Positions 62,874 through 64,000 of a stretch of DNA of 64,000 nt are shown piece by piece. The stretch is taken from positions 17,267 through 81,266 of the forward strand of contig JACJNV010000105.1 in the NCBI GenBank assembly GCA_014695175.1, read 5' to 3'. Below the pieces are notes generated by a model that saw nothing but the letters and a program-made list of their open reading frames with translations, had not been told where the DNA came from and made no database searches. The stretch's first letter is position 1; each line of letters begins with the position of its first letter. This stretch comes from Microcoleus sp. FACHB-DQ6 (GTDB taxonomy: Bacteria > Cyanobacteriota > Cyanobacteriia > Cyanobacteriales > Microcoleaceae). Both the position numbers and the translations under genes were made by a program.

Positions 62874-64000
62874 ATGGTATCAACTCAATCTTTCGGGGTC
62901 GAATCGGGACTTAAGTATCTGTCTGAGTCAAAGCCGGCCCTGCAAAATCGATCGCCCAATCAAGAACTGTTACCGCTGACAGCCAGTGTTAACAGCAGCG
63001 ATCGGTTGGAAATCGGAGGCTGCGAGGTGACAGCTTTGGTGGAGCAATTTGGCTCGCCGTTGTACATTTTAGACGAAGAAACGCTGCGGGCGGCTTGTAC
63101 CCAGTACCGGGATGCTTTTAAGCGTTACTATCCGGGCGAATCTCAAGTGCTCTATGCTTCTAAAGCTTGGAGTTGTTTGGCAGTTTGCGCGATCGCAGCT
63201 TCCGAAGGTTTAGGCATAGATGTCGTATCCGCCGGAGAAATCCACACTGCACTGCAAGCCGGCATCAGCCCCGACAAAATCTACTTCCACGGTAACAACA
63301 AGTCCCGCGAGGAACTACAGCTAGCTGTCGAAAACGGCTGCACTACCGTAGCCGACAATTGGCGGGATTTAGAAACTCTAGCAGAGTTGGGAGAATTAGG
63401 TGTCAGCAGCCTCACCGGTGGGCCGACACGAGTTATGGTGCGGTTTACTCCTGGAATTGAGTGTCACACCCACGAGTACATTCAGACGGGTCAAATCGAC
63501 AGTAAATTTGGCTTCGATCCCAACTCACTCGATCGAGTATTTACTTTCATCAGCCAACACCCGTCGTTATTTTGCGTGGGAGTGCACGCTCACATCGGCT
63601 CTCAGATTTTTGAACTGCAACCCCATGACGATTTAGCCGAAGTCATAGTTCAGGCCTTGACAAAAGCACAGAGTTATGGTTTGCCAGCAACAGAAATTAA
63701 TATTGGCGGTGGGTTGGGCATTCGCTATACTGAAGCGGACGATCCTCCTAGCATTGAAGATTGGGCTCGTACTATTTGCAAGGCAGTGGTAGCAGCTTGC
63801 GAGCGGCAGCAATTGCCCTTGCCTAAATTGCTCTGCGAACCTGGTCGATCGCTCGTGGGTACAGCTTGCGTTACAGCTTACACCGTTGGCTCTAAAAAAG
63901 TCATTCCGGAAATGCGGACGTATATAGCTGTCGATGGCGGAATGTCGGACAATCCCCGTCCTATTACCTATCAATCAGTTTATCGAATCCTCGCAGCCGG
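62874..64000 (+). CDS. lysA: Diaminopimelate decarboxylase (3' end beyond window)
   Basis: 375 codons visible. PLP enzyme making lysine from meso-diaminopimelate. The PLP Lys is in VLYASKAWSCLA (about residue 100). Further features are VVSAGEIHTALQAG, GVHAHIGSQIF, INIGGGLGIRY and CEPGRSLVGTAC; the sequence breaks off after AVDGGMSDNPRP. The N-terminal ~55 residues are a cyanobacterial extension. Confidence 0.95.
   Translation, partial: MVSTQSFGVESGLKYLSESKPALQNRSPNQELLPLTASVNSSDRLEIGGCEVTALVEQFGSPLYILDEETLRAACTQYRDAFKRYYPGESQVLYASKAWSCLAVCAIAASEGLGIDVVSAGEIHTALQAGISPDKIYFHGNNKSREELQLAVENGCTTVADNWRDLETLAELGELGVSSLTGGPTRVMVRFTPGIECHTHEYIQTGQIDSKFGFDPNSLDRVFTFISQHPSLFCVGVHAHIGSQIFELQPHDDLAEVIVQALTKAQSYGLPATEINIGGGLGIRYTEADDPPSIEDWARTICKAVVAACERQQLPLPKLLCEPGRSLVGTACVTAYTVGSKKVIPEMRTYIAVDGGMSDNPRPITYQSVYRILAA

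Overview
The window looks like chromosome from a filamentous, non-heterocystous cyanobacterium of the Oscillatoriales (Microcoleus/Oscillatoria/Tychonema-like). The reasons are very frequent HIP1 octamers (GCGATCGC), cyanobacterium-typical families (DUF1825, DUF1822, DUF6745, DUF6887/6888-like, vMAP-type HTH with NB-ARC), heptanucleotide tandem repeats, many dispersed palindromes, and housekeeping genes of cyanobacterial type. The genus is an inference. No rRNA, tRNA, transposase or CRISPR array was recognised.

Layout. 1-6.4 kb: small cyanobacterial families, a Uma2 nuclease and a large PAS-kinase-REC-REC-GGDEF hybrid. 6.4-12.4 kb: a methyltransferase, KptA, an AAA+ ATPase and a PAS-rich histidine kinase. 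12.4-18.4 kb: a defence-like stretch with a repeat-flanked RelE/ParE toxin-antitoxin pair, a 1051-residue SF2/SNF2-type helicase and a divergent NB-ARC STAND ATPase, sharing a promoter region that holds palindromes. 18.7-26.2 kb: coiled-coil protein, M3 oligopeptidase, remA-gmk, xseA-xseB. 26.4-32.3 kb: a three-gene unit (sigma-like factor, DUF1822, TPR-CHAT protease). 32.5-48.2 kb: mostly housekeeping genes (csbD-like, PHP phosphoesterase, uracil-DNA glycosylase, pyrF, tyrS, class A PBP, lepB, clpC) plus small unknown proteins.

48.8-62 kb is the unusual part. In order, it holds a histidine-phosphatase/10-TM/EF-hand protein interrupted by an in-frame TGA; a pentameric ligand-gated ion channel fused to a periplasmic amino-acid-binding-type domain; a double globin joined to membrane segments and pentapeptide repeats; a relic of a class III nucleotide cyclase; a urea transporter with three C-terminal EF-hands; a nucleoside hydrolase; a 5'-nucleotidase-family enzyme; and a frameshifted MscS/cyclic-nucleotide-binding relic. 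The live genes suggest ligand, gas and Ca2+ sensing combined with nucleotide/urea scavenging. The interspersed relics and duplicated segments show that the region has been rearranged repeatedly. rimI and the start of lysA close the window.

Dispersed elements deserve separate attention. Related hairpins with AGAAACCGGG arms lie in three convergent intergenic gaps and probably terminate both neighbours. TCTAAAA and ATTGGGC heptamers occur in tandem, in one case immediately before the xseA start. Repeat-derived sequence also appears to be incorporated in frame into coding sequences (CHAT protein, RimI).
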